A DNA stretch of 37,218 nucleotides. Origin: Enterocola sp045654205 (lineage in GTDB: Bacteria > Bacteroidota > Bacteroidia > Bacteroidales > Paludibacteraceae). Below, one piece after another: positions 1 through 6,746 of the stretch. The translations under genes were made by a program, and so were the position numbers. Under the pieces are notes generated by a model. The model searched no databases and was not told the origin of the DNA. It saw nothing but the letters and a program-made list of their open reading frames with translations. Position 1 is the first letter of the stretch. Every line of letters starts with the position of its first letter. Location: positions 1 to 37,218 of the forward strand of contig JAZOMZ010000030.1 of the NCBI GenBank assembly GCA_045654205.1. The letters are read 5' to 3'.

Positions 1-37
1 AAAAAACAAGCCCTGCAGGAGTGAAAACCTACAGGGC
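1..37 (-). terminator. Intrinsic terminator of the late operon
   Basis: Read on the minus strand, GCCCTGTAGG and CCTGCAGGGC form a stem of nine pairs with one mismatch around an eight-base loop (10-37), followed by TTGTTTTTT. It lies about 50 bases past the endolysin stop codon. It would end the leftward late transcript before it runs into the convergent rightward replication operon. The same element recurs at 37087-37114 because of the circle overlap. Confidence 0.8.
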
Positions 38-141
38 CGGTAAACGAATTATGAAGAAAAATATACAGGGAAGAAGAAGGGAAACTCTTATTTTATAGCG
101 AAGTAATTTCCTTTTTGTTTTTTATCTAAACCAATATGAAT
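1..141. repeat. Terminal direct repeat (circle overlap), left copy
   Basis: Bases 1-141 are identical to 37078-37218. The repeat covers the terminator downstream of the endolysin and the last codons of the endolysin. A length of exactly 141 matches the largest default k-mer of a common metagenome assembler, so this is most likely the overlap left when a circular graph is cut, not a biological terminal repeat. It implies a unique genome of about 37,077 bp. Confidence 0.95.
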
Positions 142-468
142 AAATCCTTTGTTTTTATACCAAATAACCTCATTGAATAAACCGCATTTACATGCGAGTT
201 CATATCCTTTTTGAAGATTGCTGCATGTAAAATCCATGGCGGTTGCTGCTTTTGTTTCACATTCATGGCAGCTTGTAGGCTCTCCGCCTTCTGCCCGATT
301 ATGCTTAACACACCGCCCGCCGGAAGTTACTGTCATAACTAAACCGAGCATATATCTAAAAGCCTGAGCGCGGATTAAGAACTCTGTATCAACATTAAAC
401 CTTTTACACCCGCATCGGCATTCGAGTTCTTCTCTTGTGAAGTTTTTAATATCAACTGTAATTTTCAT
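88..468 (-). CDS. Endolysin, M15-type D,D-carboxypeptidase/endopeptidase
   Basis: 126 aa. Predicted zinc peptidase that cuts peptide cross-links of peptidoglycan at host lysis. The M15_3-like core is visible: VTSGGR near residues 47-52, a S-x-H at H68, an acidic ligand in AMDF (D79) and a terminal FIHIGLD containing H111, giving the H/D/H zinc triad. The H-to-D spacing is a few residues longer than in the commonest form of the motif. Extra cysteines (CRCGC at 17-21, CKCG at 93-96) may form disulfides or a second metal site. It overlaps the holin-like gene by 4 bases (ATGA) and is the last gene of the late operon, the usual place for a lysis gene. Confidence 0.8.
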   Translation of the reverse strand: MKITVDIKNFTREELECRCGCKRFNVDTEFLIRAQAFRYMLGLVMTVTSGGRCVKHNRAEGGEPTSCHECETKAATAMDFTCSNLQKGYELACKCGLFNEVIWYKNKGFIHIGLDKKQKGNYFAIK

Positions 469-740
469 GGCCTTAACTCCAATTCGTCAATTCTGTGATG
501 TGCGGATTTTGTGTCGCGTTCATTGACTGCGATTCGCTCCAAAACGTTGTTATATTTTCTCATATCTGTTTTGAGTTCTTCCTTGTCCTCTTTTGCCTGT
601 GATTTTATTTCCTCGATTTGTTTTTGCATAAAACTTATTGTAGTTTTATAAACCCCAATAAATATTCCTACAGAAACAAGCTGAATAATTATGCCGATAA
701 TAAATCCAATTATCGTAATTACTGCTATTGTGTCCGTCAT
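465..740 (-). CDS. Holin-like membrane protein
   Basis: 91 aa from the ATG at 740. A TTG nine bases upstream is also open, but AAGGAT sits at good distance from the ATG. One strong hydrophobic segment spans roughly residues 6-33 (IAVITIIGFIIGIIIQLVSVG...), followed by a charged coiled coil (KQIEEIKSQAKEDKEELK) and a basic/acidic tail. The layout is that of small phage XhlA/holin-accessory proteins: one N-terminal membrane anchor plus a cytoplasmic or periplasmic helix. It lies between DUF1353 and the endolysin and is coupled to both by short overlaps, so a role in holin function or lysis timing is inferred. No motif fixes the holin class. Confidence 0.55.
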   Translation of the reverse strand: MTDTIAVITIIGFIIGIIIQLVSVGIFIGVYKTTISFMQKQIEEIKSQAKEDKEELKTDMRKYNNVLERIAVNERDTKSAHHRIDELELRP

Positions 741-1210
741 TTTCTCCAATCCTTCTGTAACTTTTGATAGTTATCAACCGCATGATACATTATTGAACGT
801 TTTGTTTTCCCGACACCGGAAACTTTCAAAAGAGCCTTGAAAACTCTTGAGGAAAAGTTCCGGTCAAAATTTACAATGTATTTATTTGAGCACATGTAAT
901 CATGAATTAAAGAAGGAATCCGGAACCGCGCATCTGTTTTGCTTCCAATTAATAGCCAAAAGATTGGTGCTATCGTCGCGCCATCCCACCGGAAATGTTT
1001 AGGAATTGTGAACCCATAAGTAATGTCTTTTTTAAGATCTGTTAACCTGACATCAAGAGCTGTGCAGTTAATAAAAGGAAACCGCGCGACTTGTTGCTTT
1101 TGTTCCTTCGTCATGGAAGGGAGCGGATCCAACATATTAACATTCGGTTTATGAGAAAACCAAATTTTTAATTCTTTATCCTCATACCAAATTACTGAAC
1201 AATTAGGCAT
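737..1210 (-). CDS. DUF1353 family phage protein
   Basis: 157 aa from the ATG at 1210, with AGGAGG eight bases upstream. A TTG six bases earlier is a less likely start. The family pattern is clear: FTIPKHFRWDGATIAP in the middle, then a stretch with LIHDYMC, and KTKRSIMYHAVDN near the end. DUF1353 proteins are common in tailed phages beside lysis or tail genes. Their biochemical role is not established; a hydrolase-like fold with the conserved HD pair has been suspected. Here it sits between the HNH gene and the holin-like gene in the same transcript. Confidence 0.75.
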   Translation of the reverse strand: MPNCSVIWYEDKELKIWFSHKPNVNMLDPLPSMTKEQKQQVARFPFINCTALDVRLTDLKKDITYGFTIPKHFRWDGATIAPIFWLLIGSKTDARFRIPSLIHDYMCSNKYIVNFDRNFSSRVFKALLKVSGVGKTKRSIMYHAVDNYQKLQKDWRK

Positions 1211-1212
1211 AA

Positions 1213-1575
1213 TCAAACCTCCTTTCCAAATATCTTGCTAAAAGTCTTTATAATTCCTCTACAATATGCTTCGATGTCATACTCTTTTAAATTATTTTTC
1301 CGGATGCGCTCAATATAAGCATTTACCATTTCTATAGTTACAAATTTTTCAATTGGCTGACAGCCGCGTTTATTATTCATTTCTACACTGGCAAGTGCAA
1401 TATTTGATTCCACAGTTTTACCCCCAAAACATTTGCAAATAATATGCTCGTCTGAAACATTTTGTTTTGTTAGCGGTTCACCATAGAGCCCATAATCCAG
1501 TTTTAACTTTCCTTGTTTGAATAACTTTTTTATTTTAGAATTAAAAGTTAAACAGGAAATGGGCTGAATGTACAT
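1213..1575 (-). CDS. HNH-like endonuclease
   Basis: 120 aa. The HNH pattern is seen at about residues 42-71: D-E-H-I, a GGKT turn, N-I-A-L-A-S and a closing N-N-K-R-G. This corresponds to the first His, the Asn and the last N/H position of HNH nucleases. The usual CxxC zinc pairs are missing, though CKC lies just after the first His. The N-terminus (IQPISCLTF) resembles a short leader I associate with proteins of gut Gastranaerophilales; that association is from memory only. It starts inside the stop codon of the upstream gene (TAATG). Possible roles are homing nuclease, packaging-associated HNH or anti-competitor nuclease. Confidence 0.6.
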   Translation of the reverse strand: MYIQPISCLTFNSKIKKLFKQGKLKLDYGLYGEPLTKQNVSDEHIICKCFGGKTVESNIALASVEMNNKRGCQPIEKFVTIEMVNAYIERIRKNNLKEYDIEAYCRGIIKTFSKIFGKEV

Positions 1576-1784
1576 TATTTCAAAGCTTCCTTTACTTTTT
1601 CATATACGTTTCCAAGTTGCGGCAATAGTGCCAAAAGCGCGTCAAAATCAGCTTTTAAGTTATCCAATACCTTTTTAACATCTTTGCTCAACGGTTGGTT
1701 TTCTTTGATGATTTCTTTGACCTCTTTATAAGTGTCAATGATTTTGTTTGCTAATTTGATTTTTTTAAAAATACTAATACCCAT
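1575..1784 (-). CDS. Small amphipathic helical protein
   Basis: 69 aa, with GGAGGGTTAA directly before the ATG. It is lysine- and leucine-rich and predicted almost fully helical (IKLANKIIDTYKEVKEIIKEN, then LDNLKADFDALLALLPQL). There are no cysteines and no obvious transmembrane segment. Position between the duplicated accessory genes and the HNH/lysis cluster suggests a lysis or tail accessory role, but I do not recognise the family. Confidence 0.6.
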   Translation of the reverse strand: MGISIFKKIKLANKIIDTYKEVKEIIKENQPLSKDVKKVLDNLKADFDALLALLPQLGNVYEKVKEALK

Positions 1785-2195
1785 TTAACCCTCCATTCCG
1801 TTAAATAATTGTTCTATCATACTTGCAGTTATTTCAATTCCCCCAATTATAATCGGTAAGAACTGTTTAACTACACCGCAATAAACAGAATTACAGTATG
1901 TTAACTGTGTTTTGATTTCCAAATTTGCATCTAAAAATGTTGTGATTTGTTCAAGTGTTAACCCCAAAGATTGAAGCACTTTGATGAAATCGAGTGGTGT
2001 CATAGAAAGATTGTTGATTCTCTCCTCTTCCAATTCTGCAATTTCTTCGGGTGTGTGGTATTCACCGTCATACATCTGATAGTCAATATTTGTTTCTTCA
2101 ACAATCGCATAATTCATTGACATCAAATCTTGTAATAATTCTTCCATTGTATTTCTTGCAAGAAACACTTTACCATTCATTTTTGCTATATACAT
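1785..2195 (-). CDS. Accessory protein, paralogue A of a tandem pair
   Basis: 136 aa. The C-terminal half is nearly the same as that of the gene directly upstream: MTPLDFI-VLQSLGL-LEQI, then QLTYCNSVYCGVVK and FLPI, followed by I-IT--M-E. The N-terminal half (MYIAKMNGKVFLARNTMEE) is unrelated to the paralogue except for an acidic hinge ending in ERINNLSMTP. A GGAGGT ribosome site overlaps the end of the upstream gene and the start codon overlaps its stop. It lies just downstream of the tail fibre genes, so a fibre assembly, chaperone or tip role is inferred. Function unknown. Confidence 0.65.
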   Translation of the reverse strand: MYIAKMNGKVFLARNTMEELLQDLMSMNYAIVEETNIDYQMYDGEYHTPEEIAELEEERINNLSMTPLDFIKVLQSLGLTLEQITTFLDANLEIKTQLTYCNSVYCGVVKQFLPIIIGGIEITASMIEQLFNGMEG

Positions 2196-2593
2196 TACAT
2201 ACCTCCATTTTTAGCTATAAATGCCCTCTCGACCATTTCGGGAGTGATTGTTATTCCTTCAATTGTTATCGGTAAAAAGCTCTTAACTACACCGCAATAA
2301 ACAGAGTTGCAATAAGTAAGCTGCATTTTTATATTTAAGTTATTTTCAAGGAACTCATTGATTTGCTCTAAGTTTAGTCCAAGACTTTGCAACACTCCGA
2401 TAAAATCAAGAGGTGTCATAGTTAAGTTGTTAATACATTCCTGTTCCATTTGCGCTTGTTCTTCTTCTGTATAACCCCAAGCCTGTAGTTCTGTTTCGGT
2501 TTCTTTTAGTTCGTAGTCATATTGATACTTATAGACAAAAGCTACACGCTCATCATCTGTATATGGTTTTGTTAAGATTTCTTTTATTTCCAT
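2195..2593 (-). CDS. Accessory protein, paralogue B of a tandem pair
   Basis: 132 aa using the ATG at 2593, which has AGGAGG five bases upstream. A longer open frame to 2623 lacks such a site and overlaps the fibre gene. The N-terminus (MEIKEILTKPYTDDERVAF) resembles short fibre-associated proteins. The C-terminal half repeats paralogue A: MTPLDFIGVLQSLGLNLEQI, QLTYCNSVYCGVVK, FLPI. A 23-base stretch of identical DNA survives around SVYCGVV, while other positions are well diverged, so the duplication is not recent. Role unknown. Confidence 0.65.
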   Translation of the reverse strand: MEIKEILTKPYTDDERVAFVYKYQYDYELKETETELQAWGYTEEEQAQMEQECINNLTMTPLDFIGVLQSLGLNLEQINEFLENNLNIKMQLTYCNSVYCGVVKSFLPITIEGITITPEMVERAFIAKNGGM

Positions 2594-2601
2594 ATTACCT
2601 C

Positions 2602-3516
2602 CTAATACCCACAAGCTCTCCAATAATAATTATTTGTAGTATGTCCACAATATACTTGAAAAGATGATGTTGTTTTATTACTATTAACAACTTGTACAGT
2701 ATATCTATTACCAGTCGAATCTTCGAGCGTCGTTTGTATATTATAATTAGTAGTGGTGAAATTCTGTAATAAATTAATAGTTTGTGTTGCGCTTGTGTGT
2801 GAAACTTTGCCACCTTGCTCAATAAAACCATCACTCCATTTGCGATACCAAGAATCACCATTTAGATAATTTTTTATTATTACGGCATATAGATTACTCT
2901 TAGCCGTACTTGTCGTTGTCGGAACTGTTGTACACCTAGGGAATGCGCAATACCCGTTTCCGTCAGCATCAAACCCCAATGCTAAATATACACTATCTGT
3001 GTGGTCTCGATTTGCGCAACTTATACGAGATGAAATATTTCCGTCTGTTCCATATCGAGAATAAAACCCACTTACTAAGTTTCCGTTTGTGTCAATCATT
3101 CTAATGTATGAGTATTTTGTCGCTTCGGGAAGTTCGTCTAATGATAAACTTGTATTTACTAAACTGACAAATGGTATATCAGAATTTTCTATAGTCAAAT
3201 TCCCTGTCATTGTATCGCCAGTTTTATCAACGACAGATAATGCCACATTCCCGTTTGTCGGACTTACTCCGTTAACACTCGTAACAGTACCAACATTCTT
3301 TGTAAAGCCCCAATCTGCAACCGTGCTTTCAGTTACAGCGGCAGGAATGCTTAAAGTAACATTGCCTTGTGCATTAGGAAGAATGCCGTTAACAGATAAT
3401 ACCGCATCCGCTTCATCTGTAGTTATATATACCTCTGTTTGACTCGGAACAATACCACTGTATTGTGCCTTTGTCATTTTATTTATTTTAAAATCACCTA
3501 CAAAAGTTAACTGCAT
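2602..3516 (-). CDS. Tail fibre protein with gp53-like C-terminal domain
   Basis: 304 aa. The N-terminus has two copies of a short fibre-stalk module (VLSVNGILPNAQGNVTLSI and VTSVNGVSPTNGNVALSV). The C-terminal region contains SWYRKWSDGFIEQGG and ends in YYWRACGY, the pattern of the receptor-proximal domain common on gut and enteric phage fibres (gp53-like C-terminal type). The protein probably forms trimers and contacts the cell surface. AGGAGA precedes the ATG. It follows another fibre gene by 8 bases. Which sugar or protein it binds cannot be told. Confidence 0.75.
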   Translation of the reverse strand: MQLTFVGDFKINKMTKAQYSGIVPSQTEVYITTDEADAVLSVNGILPNAQGNVTLSIPAAVTESTVADWGFTKNVGTVTSVNGVSPTNGNVALSVVDKTGDTMTGNLTIENSDIPFVSLVNTSLSLDELPEATKYSYIRMIDTNGNLVSGFYSRYGTDGNISSRISCANRDHTDSVYLALGFDADGNGYCAFPRCTTVPTTTSTAKSNLYAVIIKNYLNGDSWYRKWSDGFIEQGGKVSHTSATQTINLLQNFTTTNYNIQTTLEDSTGNRYTVQVVNSNKTTSSFQVYCGHTTNNYYWRACGY

Positions 3517-3524
3517 AATCTCTC

Positions 3525-4922
3525 CTAAGAATTATTAATCTGCTTCCACGTTGTGTAATTCAATGCGCAATAAATTTTGTTATTACCCAAATACGGCTCA
3601 ACCCTAATCTCACCTTGATAGTGCGGATACATACCCTGCAAAGTATTAGTCCTTATTAACGGAATTCTTAACTCCGTTGTACTCAATGCGGTGTCGCTCG
3701 GTTTATTGTAAAATACATTGACCTCATCGTCATAAAGTTTGTTGTTGTATAAAACATCTCCCTTTAAATGAAACAGACAAGCAACACGTTTCCAACTGTC
3801 ATTTGTCTGTTGGACTACGGGCTCACCGCTTACGGCTTGTAACCACCAAGCGTTAGGACCGATTTTAGTACCGTAAACATAGTAACTACCGGGCGGAATA
3901 TCATCTATATCCGCTACTGGCTGATTGGTTACGGTATTATAAACCGCCAAAACTTTATTAGAAACGTTATTTGAAGAGACATTTCCTCCATAAACCCTAA
4001 TATTTCCACCAGTTACGGTGATATAAGATTTGTACAAATAAGCATTTACGTTGTCTGTACTCCCTATGTAGTACCCTGCCGCAAAGTGGTTACCGCTTGT
4101 AATTGCGCCCGAATATGTCATTGTCTTTACACCGCCTACAGATGAATAAACCCAATTACCTACAGTTTGCCCTGTATATGTAGAAGGTGTGCTATCTGTG
4201 TAGCTTTCGGGCTGCTGATATCCACCGTGAAAAGTACCTAGAAGTGTTTGCGCACCCGAGGTGTCGTTGTTATAGTTCGAAAAACTACCGTTGTTATAAA
4301 ACTCCGCAATGTCTGTATCATATATTTGTATATCGTAAAATTTCGCACCAACATCACCGCCACTTAATGTGATTTTCTTTTGAGCTGTTGGAATGAAGTA
4401 ATCAGACTTAAACTCATCAGCCTGGAAAGTTGTACAAAGCGTATTTCCAGCATAATATTTAACAACTCCATTAATCCTATCAATGACAAGAGTGTTAACG
4501 TCTGGAATGACTTGTGTACCATTTAGCATATTAAATGCGTAAGATGATGTACCGTACTTATAATTTCGATAGAAAATTTGTCCGTTAAAGTACCATTGCA
4601 CCGCAAAGCCATAGTTGCTTTCAATACCGCCATATATACGTACATATCTGTTTTCGTATTGTGTTGGGTGTCCACCTCTTTCAACGAACCTAATCGAAAT
4701 CGTGCTACAATTATTAATCCTCGTAACTTGAGCGTCGTCAAGAATAAATGATTGGTTTCCTGCATTTATCTGCAAGCATTCCCCATATTGAGTATTTGTA
4801 TTGTAAGTTACAGCCTTTTGGCTCATAACCTCTTGTGCAGAGTCACCAACAGTTTGAACTACGTTATTGAACTGCCCCTGCGTTCCGCTTAATATTTTTA
4901 AATTACCTAAATAAACCGCCAT
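3525..4922 (-). CDS. Tail fibre / receptor-binding protein with lectin-like middle
   Basis: 465 aa. The start MAVYLGNLKILSGTQGQFNN is a typical attachment segment, and AQEVMSQKAVTYN is a motif often found before the fibre body. Residues about 50-200 have the alternating beta pattern of a concanavalin/LamG-like domain (ISIRFVERGG, FAVQWYFNGQIFY, VVKYYAGNTL, DIQIYDTD). The C-terminal part is Gly/Asn/Tyr-rich and ends in a second beta domain. It is between the collagen-like fibre and the gp53-like fibre, so these three likely form one adsorption apparatus. Lectin assignment is by pattern only. Confidence 0.65.
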   Translation of the reverse strand: MAVYLGNLKILSGTQGQFNNVVQTVGDSAQEVMSQKAVTYNTNTQYGECLQINAGNQSFILDDAQVTRINNCSTISIRFVERGGHPTQYENRYVRIYGGIESNYGFAVQWYFNGQIFYRNYKYGTSSYAFNMLNGTQVIPDVNTLVIDRINGVVKYYAGNTLCTTFQADEFKSDYFIPTAQKKITLSGGDVGAKFYDIQIYDTDIAEFYNNGSFSNYNNDTSGAQTLLGTFHGGYQQPESYTDSTPSTYTGQTVGNWVYSSVGGVKTMTYSGAITSGNHFAAGYYIGSTDNVNAYLYKSYITVTGGNIRVYGGNVSSNNVSNKVLAVYNTVTNQPVADIDDIPPGSYYVYGTKIGPNAWWLQAVSGEPVVQQTNDSWKRVACLFHLKGDVLYNNKLYDDEVNVFYNKPSDTALSTTELRIPLIRTNTLQGMYPHYQGEIRVEPYLGNNKIYCALNYTTWKQINNS

Positions 4923-4923
4923 T

Positions 4924-5763
4924 TTACACCGTCCAATCTACTATCGTTACTGTGGATTTTGCGTTTACTTCTGTTTTTGTTGCGTATGTTGATAAATTAA
5001 TCTTTGCAACTGTGCCGTCCATAACCGAACTACCGTTGACTTGAACATCGGTAACACCGCCTTGACCGTTAGTTACGGTAAAAGTCGTAGTAGTTCCATT
5101 GGTAAATGTTATAGTGTATGTGTCAACTAATCCGCTTGTTGAAGTTTTTGCAATACTTGCGATTCCGTTTCCTGTTGCGCCAGTATCACCCTGTACACCT
5201 TGAGGGATAACAAAATCCAATATAGCAGCTGAACTTGTTCCGCTATTAGTTACACTCGCGCTTGTTCCTGCTGCGCCTGTAGTAGTAGAACCTACAGAAA
5301 TTGTTGCTGCGCTTCCGGTGTCTCCCTTTTCTCCGTTCGTCACTTCAAATGTTTCTGTGTCGCCGTTATCAAAAGTTATTGTATAAGTATCGACAAGCCC
5401 CGAAGTTGAAGTTTTCTCAATGCTTACAATGCCGTTACCGGTTTCCCCTTGAATGCCTTGCTCACCTTGCTCGCCCCTGTCTCCGCGCGGTATCGTGAAA
5501 TTAAATATAGCGGCATTTTCGGTGCCTGAGTTTGTAATAATGACATCAGAACCGGCCGCGCCTGTTGTAACTGTACCCAGTTGAATTGTCGCAGCTTCCC
5601 CCGGAATACCTTGCGGCCCTCTTTGAGTTGAATTTGCGTTAATATCATTCTGAGCGCATGTATTTGCTTGAATGTTATTTGTGGAACCCACAGAGCAATT
5701 GACATTTTGATTACAATTTATTGAGCAATTTATTTTCTTGTTATTATTTATACTTGCTTGCAT
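4924..5763 (-). CDS. Collagen-like phage fibre protein
   Basis: 279 aa. An Asn/Cys-rich N-terminus (INCSINCNQNVNC) is followed by G-x-y stretches (GPQGIPGEA, GDRGEQGEQGIQGETGNG, GVQGDTGATGNG) separated by two copies of a beta module (KTSTSGLVDTYTITF-NG-T-TF-VTNG). The two modules are close in protein but differ at many synonymous codons. Collagen-like repeats give stiff trimeric stalks in phage fibres. AAGGATC precedes the ATG. It lies just after a small Ig-like protein in the fibre gene block. Confidence 0.8.
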   Translation of the reverse strand: MQASINNNKKINCSINCNQNVNCSVGSTNNIQANTCAQNDINANSTQRGPQGIPGEAATIQLGTVTTGAAGSDVIITNSGTENAAIFNFTIPRGDRGEQGEQGIQGETGNGIVSIEKTSTSGLVDTYTITFDNGDTETFEVTNGEKGDTGSAATISVGSTTTGAAGTSASVTNSGTSSAAILDFVIPQGVQGDTGATGNGIASIAKTSTSGLVDTYTITFTNGTTTTFTVTNGQGGVTDVQVNGSSVMDGTVAKINLSTYATKTEVNAKSTVTIVDWTV

Positions 5764-5772
5764 TTTTGATCC

Positions 5773-6147
5773 TTAAACTACATGTTTGTAAACTATACAT
5801 AAAGGAGCAGGACATCCGGTTTGCGGGAATATATTAATTCTCAAATCCGCATTACTGTCTAAAATATCAAGTCCCCAAATATATGTCGCTGAATTTTTAC
5901 CGTTAATAAAATCGGTAAAATTCGCAGTCTCAGAGGGTGTTAATTCTATTTCCAAAGTATTGGAGTCTGTAATAGGAATAGATTTATTTATAATGGGTGC
6001 GGATAAATAATCCGCCCTGATAGCAAATTCTGCGCTTGTATAGCTGCTTATATCTTCGTCAAAATTAAACGTTAAATTGACGGAAGTTCCTGCAACAAAT
6101 TGGATTGTATTATCATCGTTTTGAATGTTTTTGCAATTGCATGTCAT
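5773..6147 (-). CDS. Small beta-rich structural protein (Ig-like)
   Basis: 124 aa. After a cysteine-rich start (MTCNCKN) the protein shows regular beta-strand spacing (TIQFVAGTSVNLTFNF, SAEFAIRADY, NTLEIELTPSETANF, ATYIWGLDIL). This resembles small immunoglobulin-like or BppU-like proteins that decorate phage tails and baseplates. AAGGAG lies before the ATG. It is the first gene downstream of the terminator at 6162-6189, so its expression depends on readthrough or on a local promoter. Exact role unknown. Confidence 0.6.
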   Translation of the reverse strand: MTCNCKNIQNDDNTIQFVAGTSVNLTFNFDEDISSYTSAEFAIRADYLSAPIINKSIPITDSNTLEIELTPSETANFTDFINGKNSATYIWGLDILDSNADLRINIFPQTGCPAPLCIVYKHVV

Positions 6148-6161
6148 TTTAATTTCTCCTT

Positions 6162-6189
6162 AAAAAAGAGGGCTTTTTATAAGCCCTCT
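6162..6189 (-). terminator. Intrinsic terminator inside the tail-fibre block
   Basis: On the minus strand a nine-base stem (AGAGGGCTT with AAGCCCTCT, 6167-6175 and 6181-6189) with a five-base loop is followed by TTTTTT. It begins about 10 bases after the stop of a micro-ORF and about 60 bases after the 161-aa protein. It would lower expression of the distal fibre and lysis genes, or ends a sub-operon. Confidence 0.85.
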
Positions 6190-6199
6190 ATTAACAAAC

Positions 6200-6235
6200 T
6201 TATTTTTTCTTTTTCTTTTTACCACCGCAAGGCAT
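6200..6235 (-). CDS. Micropeptide MPCGGKKKKKK
   Basis: An 11-codon ORF reading MPCGGKKKKKK, with AAAGGAGGATTAATT directly upstream of ATG, one of the best ribosome binding sites of the window. Six lysines are encoded by alternating AAA and AAG, so it is not a simple poly-A slip. It sits in the only gap between the 161-aa protein and the terminator. A translated basic peptide could bind DNA, RNA or the capsid lumen. Alternatively the ribosome stalling on poly-lysine next to the terminator may regulate readthrough. Translation is inferred from the ribosome site only. Confidence 0.5.
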   Translation of the reverse strand: MPCGGKKKKKK

Positions 6236-6248
6236 AATTAATCCTCCT

Positions 6249-6734
6249 TTAGTTGTGTTCTGTACTGTTCCATGCCTCAGAGAAACCGGCATAAAATTGC
6301 CCGAATTGTTCAACCGTCATTTCGGCATTTTTAATTTGATGTGCAACTAGCCATTCTTCTGTGCATTCTTCCGGTTCTGTAAAATCCGGCTGAGTATAAA
6401 AAATCATTGTTTCTGCCGGAAGTTTACCTAATAATGAAACGTTATTAAATGCGAGGTTTAAGCATTCAACCGCGCTTGTATAACCTTTTGGAACTTTACG
6501 AAACCAACCAAAGCCGGGAATATTAAAAAACTTGCTTTCAAAATCCGCTTGTCGCTGTGCTGCTTCAATAGTTTCATAATTTGGATTCAAAACTAACACC
6601 CCATTTTGTACAATAACTTTGTCCGGATGCTCGTCAAGTTCTGCCTGTGTAATTATATCTGTTTCAAGACAATTGTCAGCATACTCAAAGTCCGCGTAAT
6701 CTAACAATTTTTCATTTTGTACTCTGTAAAACAT
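6249..6734 (-). CDS. Tail-fibre-associated protein, unknown family
   Basis: 161 aa. It starts MFYRVQNEKLLDYADFEYADNC, has QAELDEHPDKVIVQNGVLVLNPNYE, and ends in an acidic, aromatic region (QFGQFYAGFSEAWNSTEHN). Such short acidic proteins often follow fibre genes and act in fibre assembly or as small tail parts. There are no catalytic motifs. It lies between the 341-aa fibre and the micro-ORF. I do not recognise a named family. Confidence 0.55.
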   Translation of the reverse strand: MFYRVQNEKLLDYADFEYADNCLETDIITQAELDEHPDKVIVQNGVLVLNPNYETIEAAQRQADFESKFFNIPGFGWFRKVPKGYTSAVECLNLAFNNVSLLGKLPAETMIFYTQPDFTEPEECTEEWLVAHQIKNAEMTVEQFGQFYAGFSEAWNSTEHN

Positions 6735-6746
6735 TTTTATAACTCC

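Noticed and set aside
45..100. Short plus-strand ORF (MKKNIQGRRRETLIL) beyond the helicase-loader stop
   Set aside because: No ribosome site, lies in the terminator/overlap region and overlaps the end of the endolysin gene.
4924..5763. Diversity-generating retroelement variable region in the fibre genes
   Set aside because: Internal modules repeat, but no reverse transcriptase gene or template repeat is present in the circle.
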